Source: an uncultured Lentibacter sp.
GTDB lineage: Bacteria; Pseudomonadota; Alphaproteobacteria; Rhodobacterales; Rhodobacteraceae
DNA: 64,000 bases
NCBI GenBank assembly: GCA_947497495.1
Contig: CANMGT010000007.1
Coordinates: forward strand, 1-64,000
Direction of reading: 5' to 3'
In this document: one piece after another, positions 18,090-27,615 of the stretch
Position numbering within the stretch: position 1 is the stretch's first letter
Layout: each line of letters opens with the position of its first letter
Notes under the pieces: generated by a model
Databases searched by the model: none
Seen by the model: the letters and a program-made list of their open reading frames with translations, nothing else
What the model was told of the DNA's origin: nothing
Program-made: the position numbers and the translations under genes

Positions 18090-18240
18090 TCTTCTGTCTC
18101 CTGCCTTCAACTTCGGCGAGCTCGGCCTTCACACGGCGCGCGCGCGCAAGGCTAAGCCAGATAAGCCCGAAAATCAGCGCCAAAGACACGCCGTAAGCCG
18201 AGAGAACCTCAGCTGCATATTTCCCCAGATCAGGCATCAT
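18082..18240 (-). CDS. ccmD: heme exporter protein CcmD
   Basis: A 52-aa frame between ccmC and ccmG. It starts MMPDLGKYAAEVLSAYG, continues with one membrane helix (VSLALIFGLIWLSLARARRV) and ends in a charged helix. This is the size and topology of CcmD, which helps release holo-CcmE from the CcmABC complex. The ATG overlaps the ccmC stop (ATGA), and its stop overlaps the ccmG start, so the operon is tightly coupled. Confidence 0.93.
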   Translation of the reverse strand: MMPDLGKYAAEVLSAYGVSLALIFGLIWLSLARARRVKAELAEVEGRRQKNG

Positions 18241-18968
18241 GCTTGACGCTCCCGTGCCATGAGCGCGCGCATGCGACGGGCTCTGATTTCGGTGTTGGTG
18301 CGGATGATCACCAGCGCAACAAACAACAAGACGAAGCCCGCGATACAGACAAGTGCGGGGTACCAGAACACATCTGCGACGTTCTCTTCCTTATCAAGCG
18401 AAAGCGACGCCGCCTGGTGCAATCCCTGATTCCAGAAATTGACAGCGTAGCGGCTGAGCAAGGCAAATACCGAGCCTACGAGGCAAAGCACAGCTGTCAG
18501 GTCGGCGGCTGTGTCGTCGTCGTCAATCGCGGCCCAAAGCGCCATATAGCCGAGGTAAAACAAAAACAGGATCAGGAAAGACGTGAGCCGAGGGTCCCAC
18601 GCCCACCATGTGCCCCACATCGGCTGGCCCCAGATGGCTCCGGTGATCAGCGCGACCAATGTCATCACAGCCCCGATCGGCGCAGCCGCACGGGCTGCCA
18701 AAGCGCTCACGTGGTGGCGGCGCACGATCCAGATAAGTGATGTCACAAGCATCATCACCCAGATGTTGATCGCCATCATCGCGCTTGGCACATGGATGTA
18801 GAAGATTTTCACAGTCGAGCCTTGGCGGTAGTCATCCGGTGTGAAGAAGAACCCCCAGATCAGACCGCCCACAAAGCAGACAACCGCCGCAAATGTAATG
18901 AACGGCAAAACGCGCTCTGTCGTGCGCATAAACTTCAGCGGGTTTGCATATTCCCAGAATGACGCCAT
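18237..18968 (-). CDS. ccmC: heme exporter protein CcmC
   Basis: A six-TM protein of 243 aa from the ATG at 18968, which has a GGGAGAGG ribosome binding site just upstream; the longer frame has no homologous extension. The heme-handling tryptophan-rich motif is GTWWAWDPRLTSFLILF and conserved histidines flank it (YIHVPSAMM). CcmC loads heme onto CcmE in cytochrome c biogenesis. It overlaps ccmD by ATGA. Confidence 0.95.
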   Translation of the reverse strand: MASFWEYANPLKFMRTTERVLPFITFAAVVCFVGGLIWGFFFTPDDYRQGSTVKIFYIHVPSAMMAINIWVMMLVTSLIWIVRRHHVSALAARAAAPIGAVMTLVALITGAIWGQPMWGTWWAWDPRLTSFLILFLFYLGYMALWAAIDDDDTAADLTAVLCLVGSVFALLSRYAVNFWNQGLHQAASLSLDKEENVADVFWYPALVCIAGFVLLFVALVIIRTNTEIRARRMRALMARERQA

Positions 18969-19038
18969 CAAGCCTCTCCCTTTTTCCCACATTCCATTGC
19001 CCGAATTTGAGGGCAAAGGCCAGTGATACCTTGTCACA

Positions 19039-19695
19039 TTATCGCAAGTTCACGCGCAATACCGCCGCACTGGCAAACGGCAAAAGTGCGAGCGCCGCTG
19101 CGCTGATGCCCGCGAGCATCAAAAGCGGTGTCATATAGTCTTGCCCTTCAGCCCCGCGCCGCGCGACTTCAGCACCAAAAATAAGCGTTGGCACGTAGAG
19201 TGGCAGCACCAACAAGCTGAGCAGCAAGCCGCCGCGTTTGATCCCCACAGTCAGCGCTGCGCCGAAGGCTCCGATCACCGAAAGCGCAGGCGTGCCCAGC
19301 AAAAGCGACAGCACGATAGGGCCAAACCCCGCCATAGGCAGGCTCATCAGCAGCCCCAGAACAGGCGCGGCCAAAACAAGCGGCAAGCCCGTTGTCAGCC
19401 AATGCGCGAGCGCCTTTACGGCCGCCACGCCTTCCAGCGGCAAGGGCGATGTGGCCAGCAAATCAAGCGAGCCATCCTCAAAGTCGAGCGCAAAGATACG
19501 ATCAAGCGAGAGCAGACACGCCAGCAGGGCCGCAACCCACAACACGCCCGGAGCGATCTTGCTCAACAGTGCAGTTTCCGGCCCGACACCGAAAGGGATC
19601 AGCACGACGACGATCAGAAAGAACGACAAGCCAAGGCCAAAGCCGCCCCCTGCCCGCATCGCAAGCCGCAAATCGCGTATCAGCAAAGCGCTCAC
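19039..19695 (-). CDS. ccmB: heme exporter protein CcmB
   Basis: The 218-aa membrane protein has six hydrophobic segments and family landmarks including an N-terminal [15 protein letters not shown] and the central [17 protein letters not shown]. It is the permease partner of CcmA. Its start overlaps the ccmA stop by four bases. It is separated from ccmC by 70 bases. Confidence 0.94.
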   Translation of the reverse strand: MSALLIRDLRLAMRAGGGFGLGLSFFLIVVVLIPFGVGPETALLSKIAPGVLWVAALLACLLSLDRIFALDFEDGSLDLLATSPLPLEGVAAVKALAHWLTTGLPLVLAAPVLGLLMSLPMAGFGPIVLSLLLGTPALSVIGAFGAALTVGIKRGGLLLSLLVLPLYVPTLIFGAEVARRGAEGQDYMTPLLMLAGISAAALALLPFASAAVLRVNLR

Positions 19696-20309
19696 AGGAA
19701 AGCCTCGTCGAAGTCGTCACCCAGCCTTGAGACAGCCTTGAAGGGCGCAAGCTCAAGCTCCTCGGCCTCTTCCAGACCAAGGTCGATATGCGTCGCCAGA
19801 AGTGCCATGCCGCCCGCAGCCAGATGCGCACGCACAACCTCGGCAAACAGCTTAACAGACCACGCATCAAGCGAAACGGTCGGCTCATCCAGGATCCAGA
19901 CAGGCCGCCCGGTGACCAACAAACGTGCAAGCCCCAAGCGGCGCTTTTGCCCGGCTGAAAGGGTGCCGGCCGTGCGCGTGCGCAGCTCATCGAGGTTGAA
20001 ACTGTCAATCGCCGCCTCCACATCGTCTGTGCCAAAGGCCTGTGCCCAGAAGCTGAGGTTTTCCTGCACTGTCAGCGTTGCCTTCAGCCCGTCGGCATGG
20101 GCGCCGTAAGCCATCGCTTCGCGGTCAAGGCTGATCTCGCCAACAGGTGCGGGTTGAAGGCCCGCGACGGTGCGCAAAAGCGTGGTTTTGCCACAGCCGT
20201 TTGGCCCGCGCAAAACAAGCGCACGCCCTGCGCTCAACGCAAAGCTCACACCCTCCAGAACGGGCAAGCCGCCTCTGGCAACAGTAAGGTTGCTCACGCG
20301 AAGCTCCAT
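19692..20309 (-). CDS. ccmA: heme ABC exporter ATP-binding protein CcmA
   Basis: From the ATG at 20309 the protein is 205 aa, the normal CcmA length. Walker A is [15 protein letters not shown], the signature is [15 protein letters not shown] and Walker B is [12 protein letters not shown]. CcmA hydrolyses ATP to release holo-CcmE from CcmC. It is the first of the ccmABCDG genes, four bases after the Mth938-like gene stop, so upstream genes may be co-transcribed. Confidence 0.95.
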   Translation of the reverse strand: MELRVSNLTVARGGLPVLEGVSFALSAGRALVLRGPNGCGKTTLLRTVAGLQPAPVGEISLDREAMAYGAHADGLKATLTVQENLSFWAQAFGTDDVEAAIDSFNLDELRTRTAGTLSAGQKRRLGLARLLVTGRPVWILDEPTVSLDAWSVKLFAEVVRAHLAAGGMALLATHIDLGLEEAEELELAPFKAVSRLGDDFDEAFL

Positions 20310-20313
20310 AGCG

Positions 20314-20667
20314 CTACACCGGAAAGGCGGCCAGCGCCACGCGGCGGCCTTCGTTGACAAGCACATTATAGGTGCGGCAGGCCGCGGGTGAGTTCATCAC
20401 TTCGACGCCCATTCCGGCAGCTTCCACGTCACGACGCAAGGCAGGCGGCAAATGCGCGATTTCGGGGCCAGTGCCAACAAGGATAACATCAATTTCCCCC
20501 GCAAGCGCCAGCAAAGCCGCAGCATCCTCATAGCCGCCCCAAGAGTTGAGGCCCGTTGCGGTGATCAGCATCGCCCCCTCGATCTTTTCGCCCTGCACGC
20601 GGAAAAAGCCCGGCCCGTAAGCGTCAACGGGCTGCGCGCCCTCGAAATGCATTTCTGTTAGTTTCAT
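20314..20667 (-). CDS. Mth938-like domain (DUF498/NDUFAF3) protein
   Basis: A 117-aa protein with the Mth938 fold: [37 protein letters not shown] and [23 protein letters not shown]. The family includes NDUFAF3, a mitochondrial complex I assembly factor. In Rhodobacteraceae it commonly sits beside secDF and ccm genes, as here, and is likely involved in envelope or respiratory complex assembly (inference). It starts three bases after the TauE/SafE gene stop. Confidence 0.85.
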   Translation of the reverse strand: MKLTEMHFEGAQPVDAYGPGFFRVQGEKIEGAMLITATGLNSWGGYEDAAALLALAGEIDVILVGTGPEIAHLPPALRRDVEAAGMGVEVMNSPAACRTYNVLVNEGRRVALAAFPV

Positions 20668-20670
20668 CTC

Positions 20671-21423
20671 TTACTCCCAGATCGGCAGGCTGGTGATTGC
20701 AGCGGTAAACACCACGGCATACGCCACCATGCGGTAAACTTTCTCGCGGGTCGGGTCAAATATCGCAGCCCCTGTGATATTGCCCATAACCGCAGGCACA
20801 AGGAAAATGAGGCCCAGCCAGACAGGCACAGCCTCTAGCCGCCCATTGAAGGCAACCCACCCCAGCAACATGATGTCAAAGGCGAACAAATACATCATCG
20901 TATTCGCGCGCATGATGCTGACAGGCTTTGTGCTCGCCGCATAGAGCAGCACAACAGGCGGGCCAGGTAAGCCCGCAGCGCCGCCCGTGATGCCCGCAAG
21001 CGCGCCCGTGCCAAACATAACGGAGGGGCTGAGAGCGCCGCGATAGCGAAACCCTGTGAGCAACAGCATAGGCACTAGAATTGCCAGCCCCGACACAGCG
21101 TAGCGAAAGACTTCAGCAGGCACAGCAAACAGGAGCGCAAGGCCGATGGGCAAACACAACAGCGTCGCAACCCCAAGCCGCGCGACATCCTGCGGCTCGC
21201 CAGCACGCCAGGCTTTGCGCAGCAAGGGAACAGGGCCGAAGATGTCCATAACCGTCAGGCAAATCAGCGCCCAGACCGGCTCCATGAACTTGGCCGCAAC
21301 CGGCAGGAAGATCATCGCAGTGCCAAAGCCTGAAAAGCCCCGAACAATGCCCGCAACGAAAACTGTAGCGATGAGCCAGAGCAGGCCGTCATGGCCGAGC
21401 GCTGCGCTCAGGGCTTCAGGCAT
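20671..21423 (-). CDS. TauE/SafE family membrane permease
   Basis: The 250-aa protein has about eight hydrophobic segments in the duplicated TauE/SafE layout, with FSGFGTAMIFLP in the first half and GALAGITGGAAGLPGPPVVLLY in the second. Members export sulfite, sulfoacetate or other organosulfur anions; the substrate here is unknown. The start overlaps secF by eight bases, so it belongs to the secDF transcription unit. Confidence 0.88.
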   Translation of the reverse strand: MPEALSAALGHDGLLWLIATVFVAGIVRGFSGFGTAMIFLPVAAKFMEPVWALICLTVMDIFGPVPLLRKAWRAGEPQDVARLGVATLLCLPIGLALLFAVPAEVFRYAVSGLAILVPMLLLTGFRYRGALSPSVMFGTGALAGITGGAAGLPGPPVVLLYAASTKPVSIMRANTMMYLFAFDIMLLGWVAFNGRLEAVPVWLGLIFLVPAVMGNITGAAIFDPTREKVYRMVAYAVVFTAAITSLPIWE

Positions 21424-22384
21424 CTACATTGGCGAACTGGTTGCCGGTGGTGGCATCAGGCTTTGACCAGTCGCGCTTCACACCAAGCTTGAGCAGGATC
21501 GCCGAAGCCACAAAGACAGAGGAATAGGTGCCGACAATGACGCCCCAGATCATCGCGAAGACAAAGCCGCGAATGCTGTCGCCGCCAAGCACAAACAGGG
21601 CAATCAGCGCGATAAGCGTGGTAACCGATGTCATCATCGTGCGGCTCAGGGTTTCGTTGATCGACAGGTTGAGAACCTCTTTCAGCGGCTTCTTCTTGAA
21701 GCGCCGCAGGTTTTCGCGCACGCGATCAAACACCACAACTGTGTCGTTGAGCGAGTAGCCGACAATCGTCAGAAGCGCGGCGATAATCGCCAGGTCAAAC
21801 CTGATCTGAAGCTCGCTGAACACCCCGATAGTAAGCAAAACGTCGTGCACAAGTGCAGCCACAGCACCAACAGCAAACTGCCACTCAAAGCGCAACCAAA
21901 TGTAAATCAATACTGCGCCAATCGCGAGAATAACCGCGATAATTGCCGTTTGGATAAGCTCGCCCGAAACCTTCGGACCAACGCTTTCGACCGAGCTGAA
22001 GGTAATGTCAGGTGCGACCGTCGTCAGAGCCGTTTGCACATTCGCGATCACAGTGGCCGTTACAGCTTCTTCGCCGTCTTGGGCTTCAATCCGGATCATC
22101 GAAACGTGCTGATCTGCGCCAAATGAAGGGTCAAACACTTCTGTTACCGTCACCTCACCAAGCCCCAAAGGCTCGATCGCCGCGCGGTAAGCCGCGACAT
22201 CAAGCTCAACAGCGCTATCCGTACGGATCGTCGTGCCGCCTTTGAAGTCGATGCCGTAGTTGAGCCCCTGCACAAGGAAGCTGCCAAGCGCCAGAACCAT
22301 GAGCAGCGCCGAAATGCCAAGCCAGAGCTTGGGGCGAGAGAAGAAATCCCAGTTGGTCTCTTGAGGAACAAGTCTCAGGCGCAT
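21416..22384 (-). CDS. secF: protein translocase subunit SecF
   Basis: The 322-aa protein has six TMs and one periplasmic domain. Landmarks are the first TM followed by YGIDFKGGTTIRTD and the TM4 segment GYSLNDTVVVFDRVRENLRR, part of the proton-conducting path of SecDF. It works with SecD to pull exported proteins across the inner membrane using the proton motive force. It follows secD by three bases. Confidence 0.97.
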   Translation of the reverse strand: MRLRLVPQETNWDFFSRPKLWLGISALLMVLALGSFLVQGLNYGIDFKGGTTIRTDSAVELDVAAYRAAIEPLGLGEVTVTEVFDPSFGADQHVSMIRIEAQDGEEAVTATVIANVQTALTTVAPDITFSSVESVGPKVSGELIQTAIIAVILAIGAVLIYIWLRFEWQFAVGAVAALVHDVLLTIGVFSELQIRFDLAIIAALLTIVGYSLNDTVVVFDRVRENLRRFKKKPLKEVLNLSINETLSRTMMTSVTTLIALIALFVLGGDSIRGFVFAMIWGVIVGTYSSVFVASAILLKLGVKRDWSKPDATTGNQFANVDA

Positions 22385-22387
22385 CGC

Positions 22388-24049
22388 TTACACCTCCAGC
22401 GTTTTGGGTTTGCGGCGTTCAAACCACATAACCACGATAAGGCGTGTGACGAAGATCGCCGTGAAGACAGATGTCATGATGCCAAGGCCAAGCGTAATGG
22501 CAAAGCCGCGCACAGGGCCCGAGCCAACCATGTAAAGGATGACAGCGGTGATGAACGTGGTGATGTTGGCGTCGATAATGGCTGAAAGAGCCTTCTCATA
22601 CCCAAGATCAATCGAGCGCGCAGGCCCTTTGCCAGACCGTGTCTCTTCGCGTATCCGCTCAAAGATCAGCACGTTGGCGTCAACCGCCATGCCGACAGTC
22701 AGCACGATCCCCGCGATGCCCGGAAGCGTCAGCGTGGCGCCCAGCATGCTGAGCAAGCCAAAGATCAGCCCGACATTGATGATAAGCGCTATGTTGGCGA
22801 ACATCCCGAACAGCCCGTAGCTGAGGAACATAAAGATCAGCACCCCTGCGAAGGCCACCAAACAGGCGATCTTGCCAGCGTCGATGTTGTCTGCGCCAAG
22901 CTGCGGGCCAATCGTGCGCTCTTCCAGAAAATCAAGGCCAGCGGGCAAAGCACCCGCCCGCAACAGCACCGCAAGGTTGGTGCTTTCCTCAAGGCCGAAG
23001 TTACCTGTGATGATCCCTGAGCCACCGGGAATATGGCTCTGAATAACTGGCGCCGAGATCACTTCACCGTCCAGCACGATGGCAAAGGGCGAACCGATGT
23101 TCTCGGCGGTGTAGTCGCCAAAGCGGCGCGCGCCTGAGGTGTTAAAGCGGAACGAAACAGCAGGCCGCCCGTTCTGGTCAAAGTCGGGTTGCGCATCGAC
23201 AAGGTCTTCGCCCGTCACAACAGGAGCGGTTTCCAGAATGAAGAACACGCCCTCTTCGTCAAGCGACGGCGCGATGAAATTGCCGGCACCTGCCGGAGCC
23301 CCCGCATCCGTTGCACGGCTCACAACAGGGTGGAACGCCAGCTGCGCCGTCGTCCCGATGATTTCTTTCAGCTCGGCAGCGCTGCCAAGGCCCGGCACCT
23401 GAATGAGAATGCGGTCTGTGCCTTGGCGCTGGATCGTCGGCTCGCGCGTGCCCACTTCGTCAATGCGGCGGCGGATAATCTCAAGGCTTTGGCGCACTGT
23501 GCGCTCGTCCGAGGCAAGCTTCTCGGCGTCTGACAGCGTCACAACGATCAAGCCGTTCTCAACGCGCACGTCGATGTCGTTCGCTCCTGCGCCAGTCAGG
23601 CTTGTCACAGGCCTCGCAAGACCGCGTATAAGGCTGGCGGCGCGCTCAAGTTGCTCGGGGCGGCTGATCTTGACGCGCAGCTCTTCGCCCGCACTCTTTT
23701 GCAAACGCACGGTGCCAATCGTGGCGCGCTCTTCCTTGAGCATATCGCGAATTTCAGGCCACATGCCCTGCACCCGCGCGGCGTAAACGTCCGCAACCTT
23801 CACTTCAGCAAGCAAATGTGCCCCGCCGCGCAGGTCGAGCCCGAGGTTTACAAGGCCAGATGGCAAAAAGCTGGGCCACATATCGACCTGATCTTGCAGA
23901 CTCGCCGCGTTTCCGTCCAACTCAACCGCTTTAACAGCATCATTATGCGCCTCAACGCGGCTGTAAAAACCGTTGGGCAAAGCAAACAAGAGGCCAAAAG
24001 CAACTGTCAGCCAAATCGCCCAGCGTTTCCATGTATTAATCTGAAGCAT
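22388..24049 (-). CDS. secD: protein translocase subunit SecD
   Basis: The 553-aa protein has an N-terminal TM, a P1 region with LGLDLRGGAHLLAEV, a second periplasmic block with IQRQGTDRILIQVPGL, and the C-terminal TMs with VGMAVDANVLIFERIREETR containing the functional Asp. It is separate from secF, as in most proteobacteria. yajC lies 108 bases upstream in the usual yajC-secD-secF order. Confidence 0.97.
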   Translation of the reverse strand: MLQINTWKRWAIWLTVAFGLLFALPNGFYSRVEAHNDAVKAVELDGNAASLQDQVDMWPSFLPSGLVNLGLDLRGGAHLLAEVKVADVYAARVQGMWPEIRDMLKEERATIGTVRLQKSAGEELRVKISRPEQLERAASLIRGLARPVTSLTGAGANDIDVRVENGLIVVTLSDAEKLASDERTVRQSLEIIRRRIDEVGTREPTIQRQGTDRILIQVPGLGSAAELKEIIGTTAQLAFHPVVSRATDAGAPAGAGNFIAPSLDEEGVFFILETAPVVTGEDLVDAQPDFDQNGRPAVSFRFNTSGARRFGDYTAENIGSPFAIVLDGEVISAPVIQSHIPGGSGIITGNFGLEESTNLAVLLRAGALPAGLDFLEERTIGPQLGADNIDAGKIACLVAFAGVLIFMFLSYGLFGMFANIALIINVGLIFGLLSMLGATLTLPGIAGIVLTVGMAVDANVLIFERIREETRSGKGPARSIDLGYEKALSAIIDANITTFITAVILYMVGSGPVRGFAITLGLGIMTSVFTAIFVTRLIVVMWFERRKPKTLEV

Positions 24050-24157
24050 CGTAACCTCTTACGCAGGCAGTTTGCCTGCCACTCGCCCGTTGCAATTACC
24101 CGTTTGAAGGAAGGTCAAAGGAGTGTGGCCAAGCGCAAAGCACCGGCCCACACCAGC

Positions 24158-24442
24158 CTAGCTTGCCGCAGCAGCAGGCTCGGTCTTATTGAGAACCTGA
24201 ACGATCGTCGCCTTGATGACACGCACCTTCACGCCTTCCGCGATCTCGACTTCAAGTTCGCCATCAGCGCGCACTTTGACAACCTTGCCAACAATGCCGC
24301 CCTGCGTGATCACCTGATCACCACGGCTCACCGCATCGATCATCTTCTGATGCTCTTTCATCTTCTTCTGTTGCGGGCGGATCAAAAGGAAATACATAAT
24401 CGCGAAAATCGCGGCCAGCATCAGTAAGTCACCAGGTCTCAT
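24158..24442 (-). CDS. yajC: preprotein translocase subunit YajC
   Basis: A 94-aa protein with one N-terminal TM (LLMLAAIFAIMYFLLIRPQQ) followed by KKMKEHQKMIDAVSRGDQVITQGGIVGKV, the diagnostic YajC signature. It associates with SecDF. The last 20 residues are an alanine-rich tail. It is the first gene of the yajC-secD-secF unit and divergent from serS. Confidence 0.96.
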   Translation of the reverse strand: MRPGDLLMLAAIFAIMYFLLIRPQQKKMKEHQKMIDAVSRGDQVITQGGIVGKVVKVRADGELEVEIAEGVKVRVIKATIVQVLNKTEPAAAAS

Positions 24443-24627
24443 AGCTCGTCCCCATCTCGTTGTTCTGTTGGGCTATTGCCCATAAAATCCAGCCCTACCT
24501 AAGCGTGATGCGCCCTCTTTGCAATGGGCAAAGGCCAATTCAGGCGCGCTCATATTCCCCCGTTTACCTGCGCCTATGAAATAGGCCATAACGCGGCCAG
24601 TCGACTCAAACATGAAGGACAGGAAAG

Positions 24628-25920
24628 ATGCACGATATTCGCGTGATCCGAGACAACCCCGCCGCTTTTGACGCCGCTATGGCGCGCCGTGGGCTTGAGC
24701 CTGTCTCTCCCGAGTTGCTCGCGCTTGACGAAGAGCGTCGCGCCAAAATTTCGGCCGCCGAAACGGCGCAAGCCGCCCAGAACGCTGCAGCCAAAGAAAT
24801 CGGCGCCGCCAAGGCCTCGGGCGACGACGCGCTTTTCAACAAGCTGCGCGAGGAAGTTTCCGCCAAAAAAGCCGAAGTGGCCCAGATGCAGACCGAAGCC
24901 AAAGAGCTTGACGCCAAGCTCTATGATGCGCTCTCCCGCCTGCCCAACTTCCTGCACGACGACGTGCCAAACGGGGCTGATGAAGCCGACAACGTCGAAA
25001 TCCGCCGCTGGGGCACGCCCACCGAGCTAAGCTTTGAAGCCCGCGAGCACTATGACATCGAAGGCGTCAAAAAGGGCATGGACTTTGAGACCGCTGCCAA
25101 ACTCTCTGGCGCGCGCTTTGTTGTGCTCTCTGGCGCCGTGGCGCGCATTCACCGCGCCCTCGCCCAGTTCATGCTCGACACCCACGTTGACGAGCACGGC
25201 CTCACCGAGGCCTGGACGCCCGTGCTGGTGCGCGAAGAAATGATGTTCGGCACAGGGCAACTGCCCAAGTTCGGCGAAGACAGCTATAAGACAACCAATG
25301 GCTGGTGGCTGGTGCCAACTGCCGAAGTCACGCTGACAAACATAGTCAATGGTGCAACGGTTGACGAAAGTTATATGCCGCGGCGCTATGTGGCCCACAC
25401 CCAGTGCTTCCGCTCCGAGGCGGGCTCTGCAGGGCGCGACACATCAGGCATGCTGCGCCAGCACCAGTTTGAAAAAGTCGAGATGGTGACAATCGCCCAC
25501 CCCGACACCTCGATGGACGAGCACGCCGCCATGACGGGCCGTGCCGAAGCCATCCTTGAAGCGCTCGGCCTTGCTTACCGCACGGTTGTATTGTGCGCGG
25601 GAGACATGGGGGCAGGCATGCTCAAAACCCACGACATCGAAGTCTGGCTGCCGGGTCAAAATACCTACCGCGAGATCAGCTCTGTCTCTGTCGCTGGCGA
25701 CTTTCAGGCGCGCCGCATGAACGCCCGCTTCAAGCCCGCTGACGGCGGCAAGCCCGCGTTCGTGCATACGCTTAACGGCTCTGGCCTCGCCGTGGGCCGT
25801 GCGCTGATTGCTGTGCTTGAGAACGGCCAGCAAGAAGACGGCTCGGTTGTGCTGCCAGACGTGCTGCACCGCTACCTTGGCGGCAAATCCACGCTCGCGG
25901 CCGACGGAAATCTGATCTAA
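24628..25920 (+). CDS. serS: seryl-tRNA synthetase
   Basis: The 430-aa class II synthetase has the N-terminal antiparallel coiled-coil arm (about 30-105), motif 2 [24 protein letters not shown] and motif 3 with [17 protein letters not shown]. It charges tRNA-Ser. A GGAAAG ribosome binding site directly precedes the ATG. It is divergent from yajC. Confidence 0.98.
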   Translation: MHDIRVIRDNPAAFDAAMARRGLEPVSPELLALDEERRAKISAAETAQAAQNAAAKEIGAAKASGDDALFNKLREEVSAKKAEVAQMQTEAKELDAKLYDALSRLPNFLHDDVPNGADEADNVEIRRWGTPTELSFEAREHYDIEGVKKGMDFETAAKLSGARFVVLSGAVARIHRALAQFMLDTHVDEHGLTEAWTPVLVREEMMFGTGQLPKFGEDSYKTTNGWWLVPTAEVTLTNIVNGATVDESYMPRRYVAHTQCFRSEAGSAGRDTSGMLRQHQFEKVEMVTIAHPDTSMDEHAAMTGRAEAILEALGLAYRTVVLCAGDMGAGMLKTHDIEVWLPGQNTYREISSVSVAGDFQARRMNARFKPADGGKPAFVHTLNGSGLAVGRALIAVLENGQQEDGSVVLPDVLHRYLGGKSTLAADGNLI

Positions 25921-25962
25921 AATCCCGCAGCGCACGTAACCCTCCCGAAACTGGAGACAAAC

Positions 25963-26664
25963 ATGACACGCGCTTTCTCGATCCTCACATTCGTCGCCGC
26001 GCTCTTTTTCGCGGCAGCTCCCTTTGTGAACACGGGCTTCAACGGCTTTGAGGCCAGCCAGTTCCCGATCCCGCAGATCAACGTTCCGGTGCAGCCCGCA
26101 GGCTATGCCTTCTCGATCTGGGGCGTGATCTATCTTTGGCTGATCATTGGCACTGGCTTTGGCCTGCTCAAGCGCGCTGACAGTGACGACTGGGCCGCAG
26201 CCCGCGCGCCCCTGTTCATCTCACTGGCTGTTGGCGTGTCGTGGCTTTCCGTCGCGCAGACATCTGTTGTCTGGGCCACGGTGCTGATCTGGGTGATGCT
26301 CATAACCGCGCTCTCGGCCCTGTTACGCGCAGGCACAAGCGACCGCTGGCTGCAACGCGAAGCGATCGGCATTTACGCGGGCTGGCTCACGGCAGCGTCA
26401 TCCGTTTCCATAGGCCTCATGCTGGCTGGCTACGGCTACACCTCTGAAACCATTGCAGCTTTCATCGGCCTCGCCATTGCCCTCGCTCTCGCTACAGCCA
26501 TCCAGCGCGCACGGCCTGACAGTGTCGCCTACCCCGCCGCTGTCATCTGGGCGCTCGTCGGTGTGATCGTGAGCAACTTCGATCCGCTCAACGCAGCGGT
26601 CATCGGCCTCACGACCGTCGGGATCGGCTACCTCGGGCTTCAGACGTTTCAGAACAACGCCTAA
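25963..26664 (+). CDS. TspO/MBR-related multi-pass membrane protein
   Basis: A 233-aa protein of about seven hydrophobic segments. The segment QPAGYAFSIWGVIYLWLIIG resembles the TspO/MBR motif P-x-x-x-x-W-x-x-W-x-x-L-Y, but the protein is longer than typical TspO (about 160 aa). In Rhodobacter, TspO modulates tetrapyrrole and stress responses; whether this longer relative does is unknown. It is convergent with the sulfotransferase gene and overlaps it by four bases. Confidence 0.65.
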   Translation: MTRAFSILTFVAALFFAAAPFVNTGFNGFEASQFPIPQINVPVQPAGYAFSIWGVIYLWLIIGTGFGLLKRADSDDWAAARAPLFISLAVGVSWLSVAQTSVVWATVLIWVMLITALSALLRAGTSDRWLQREAIGIYAGWLTAASSVSIGLMLAGYGYTSETIAAFIGLAIALALATAIQRARPDSVAYPAAVIWALVGVIVSNFDPLNAAVIGLTTVGIGYLGLQTFQNNA

Positions 26665-27548
26665 GCCGCGCTCAGACCCGCCGCGCCAAATTCCAGCCAA
26701 GCGCGCTCTTTGGGCGCAAGGCTGCTGTCCATCACTGCATTATAGGCGCCCAGTTCCGCCTCCGTCAGCTTGCCAACCCACTTGCCGCTCGTCCCGCTAT
26801 GGAAAAACGCGCTGTCTGACTTCATGAAACCCTTACCGCCCGAAGGCGCAAAACGCTCGGCATGGGCCTTCATATTGTCAAACCGCGCCGCTTGAACGAG
26901 GTGTTCCATGACATCCGGTGCATGCGTGATACCCAATAGTTTGGCCATTCTGGCAAAGGTGCCTGGCAGGTCGCGGATCATATCCGCATAGTGGAACATC
27001 GTGACATTCGGCCTGTCAGCAAGGGCGCAGGCCGCTTGATAATGCCTCAAAATATGCGCCAGCGGCATGGCGTCGCCGTCAAACCCTTCTGCCCCACCGT
27101 CAAGAAATCGGCGAAACGTGACACCCTCCGCATCATCCTGAGGATACCACGCATCAAAGAAGGGCATCGGCAGGTTGCGCAAATGCTCCCGGAACGAGAA
27201 ATGCGCATCAAGCGGGTGGCGAAACACGCAGATATACTGGGCGTGGTCCTCCAGCGGCAAACCGTCCATCGGCGTGTGACTTTTCATGCTGCGCCTCTGT
27301 GTCATCGCCTCCAGCCGCGCGGCGACAGGCGGCATCTCGCGAAAGCGTGCATCGACCCATGGCATCTTGACCATAAGCTCTGTCTCGACATCCGGATCAG
27401 CCGAAAACAGCAAGGCCAAAATCGTCTGCATCCATGTGGTGCCACTTTTGGGGGGCGTCACAACGAACACATCGTCGGTGCGGATGTTGATCATATCCCA
27501 ACGTCGGCTGTCGGTGATCGGGCCAAGGTAGAGTTTGCGGTTGCTCAT
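26661..27548 (-). CDS. PAPS-dependent sulfotransferase-like protein
   Basis: From the ATG at 27548 the protein is 295 aa and begins MSNRKLYLGPITDSRRW. The 5'-phosphosulfate loop is VVTPPKSGTTWMQTIL, and YICVFRHPLDAHFSF is the 3'-phosphate-binding strand with Arg and His. These define the cytosolic-type sulfotransferase_1 domain. The acceptor is unknown. Sixty-seven bases separate it from der, which is upstream on the same strand. The longer 359-aa frame runs into the der coding region and is not used. Confidence 0.87.
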   Translation of the reverse strand: MSNRKLYLGPITDSRRWDMINIRTDDVFVVTPPKSGTTWMQTILALLFSADPDVETELMVKMPWVDARFREMPPVAARLEAMTQRRSMKSHTPMDGLPLEDHAQYICVFRHPLDAHFSFREHLRNLPMPFFDAWYPQDDAEGVTFRRFLDGGAEGFDGDAMPLAHILRHYQAACALADRPNVTMFHYADMIRDLPGTFARMAKLLGITHAPDVMEHLVQAARFDNMKAHAERFAPSGGKGFMKSDSAFFHSGTSGKWVGKLTEAELGAYNAVMDSSLAPKERAWLEFGAAGLSAA

Positions 27549-27615
27549 GCTGACAGCAGACACCGAACGGAGCGTGAATTCAACAAAAGAGGGCGGATTG
27601 CTTCGGCTCAACGCC

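Noticed and set aside
19141-20109. A 322-codon plus-strand frame across ccmB and ccmA.
   Set aside because: Antisense to two well-identified genes; its Gln/Arg/Ser/Pro-rich composition is the shadow of GC-biased codons.
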